Shown: positions 63,632 through 64,000 of the stretch, piece after piece | How the letters are laid out: each line of letters opens with the position of its first letter | Position numbering within the stretch: position 1 is the stretch's first letter | From: Planctomycetota bacterium | GTDB taxonomy: Bacteria; Planctomycetota; Phycisphaerae; UBA1845; PWPN01 | Direction of reading: 5' to 3' | DNA: 64,000 nucleotides | Assembly (NCBI GenBank): GCA_022711465.1 | Contig: JAKLEZ010000003.1 | Location: forward strand, 248,001-312,000 | The notes under the pieces: model-generated | Databases searched by the model: none | Told to the model about the DNA's origin: nothing | Seen by the model: the letters and a program-made list of their open reading frames with translations, nothing else | Program-made: the position numbers and the translations under genes

Positions 63632-64000
63632 ATGGAAACGCACCAACAGGAAGGGAATGCCAGTTACGTTTTCCTTCTGGTCGTCGTGGCGGCCATGGGG
63701 GGGTTGCTGTTCGGATATGATACCGCCGTCATCTCCGGTGCGATTGGCTTCCTGCAGCAGCACTTCGAACTAGATGAGCTGCAGAAGGGATGGGCGGCAT
63801 CCTGTGCCTTGGTGGGCTGCATTCTGGGGGCGGCCGGCGCCGGCGTGCTGAGCGATTGGGCGGGTCGCAAGAAAGTGATGCTCCTGGCCGCGGGACTGTT
63901 CTCGGTTTCAGCCATCGGGGCGGCGATCCCGGTGGACCTGACGACCTTCGTGGTGGCGCGGGTGTTGGGCGGCATCGGCATCGGCGTCGCCTCGATGACC
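63632..64000 (+). CDS. MFS sugar porter, N-terminal part (runs off right edge)
   Basis: First 123 residues only. ATG 63632 (a GTG two codons upstream is also in frame). The start of a sugar:proton symporter is clear: VFLLVVVAAMGGLLFGYDTAVISGAIGFL, the TM1 signature of XylE/GalP/GLUT relatives, then GAAGAGVLSDWAGRKKVML, which carries the D-x-x-G-R-K loop of the superfamily after TM2, and FVVARVLGGIGIGVASM entering TM4. The substrate cannot be told from this part. Confidence 0.9.
   Translation, partial: METHQQEGNASYVFLLVVVAAMGGLLFGYDTAVISGAIGFLQQHFELDELQKGWAASCALVGCILGAAGAGVLSDWAGRKKVMLLAAGLFSVSAIGAAIPVDLTTFVVARVLGGIGIGVASMT

Overview
The window is high-GC bacterial chromosome spanning a replication-origin neighbourhood. 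I assign it to Planctomycetota, possibly Phycisphaerae-like (inference). The support is: a membrane protein with the CGYNLR...CPEC zinc-ribbon signature common in that phylum (33568-34590), many Tat- or lipobox-exported sugar isomerases and glycosidase-like proteins, and a dnaA-dnaN-dciA-gyrB block without recF between them. No rRNA, tRNA or CRISPR array was seen.

Layout. 1-3.6 kb (minus): edge of a CBM9-like lipoprotein, tadA, an unknown lipoprotein and an SSS symporter. 4-6.7 kb (plus): hisF behind a good sigma70-type promoter, a PilT-like ATPase and aat. 6.7-13.5 kb (minus): GH36-type alpha-galactosidase, DUF456 membrane protein, CsgG-like/TPR protein and a large glycosidase-like protein. 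13.8-16.6 kb: an isolated pair of Mu-type phage packaging genes (DUF935 portal and gp28-like terminase) with no other phage genes. 17-22.4 kb (plus): exported sugar isomerase, two beta-propeller glycosidase/sialidase-like proteins and a UDP-glucuronate decarboxylase. 22.5-30 kb (plus): CHASE4 hybrid histidine kinase and NarL-type regulator, then a two-gene module (exported protein plus TadE/TadG-like protein) that is tandemly duplicated with its upstream DNA and its terminal hairpin. 30-34.6 kb: URO-D-like protein, dapA, pdxJ and a zinc-ribbon membrane protein. 34.7-43.1 kb (minus): a carbohydrate and sugar-acid block (isomerase, SMP-30, DUF362, LarA homologue, tandem alpha/beta-hydrolase, six-hairpin protein).

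The most coherent system is at 43.2-51.8 kb. Six minus-strand genes are closely spaced: glycerophosphodiesterase lipoprotein, sn-glycerol-1-phosphate dehydrogenase (AraM/EgsA type), GlpT-like transporter, HAD-IIA phosphatase, GlpD and a second GlpT-like transporter. They lie behind a TTGACA-17-TAGTGT promoter and a leader intrinsic terminator. A divergent gene encodes GlpP, the glycerol-3-phosphate-responsive antiterminator. No glpK or glpF is present, so the operon seems built for glycerophosphates rather than free glycerol. It has separate dehydrogenases for the G3P and G1P enantiomers, which suggests scavenging of both bacterial-type and archaeal-type glycerophosphates.

51.8-64 kb: PAS hybrid kinase, hemL, dnaA, a probable oriC (56847-57175) with DnaA boxes, dnaN, a DciA/DUF721 helicase-loader gene, gyrB, a gap rich in potential RNA structure, an orphan RbsA-type ABC ATPase, a Cdd1-like helix-hairpin-helix protein and the start of an MFS sugar porter. 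By eye the plus strand shifts from C-rich to G-richer across the dnaA/dnaN junction, as expected at an origin.
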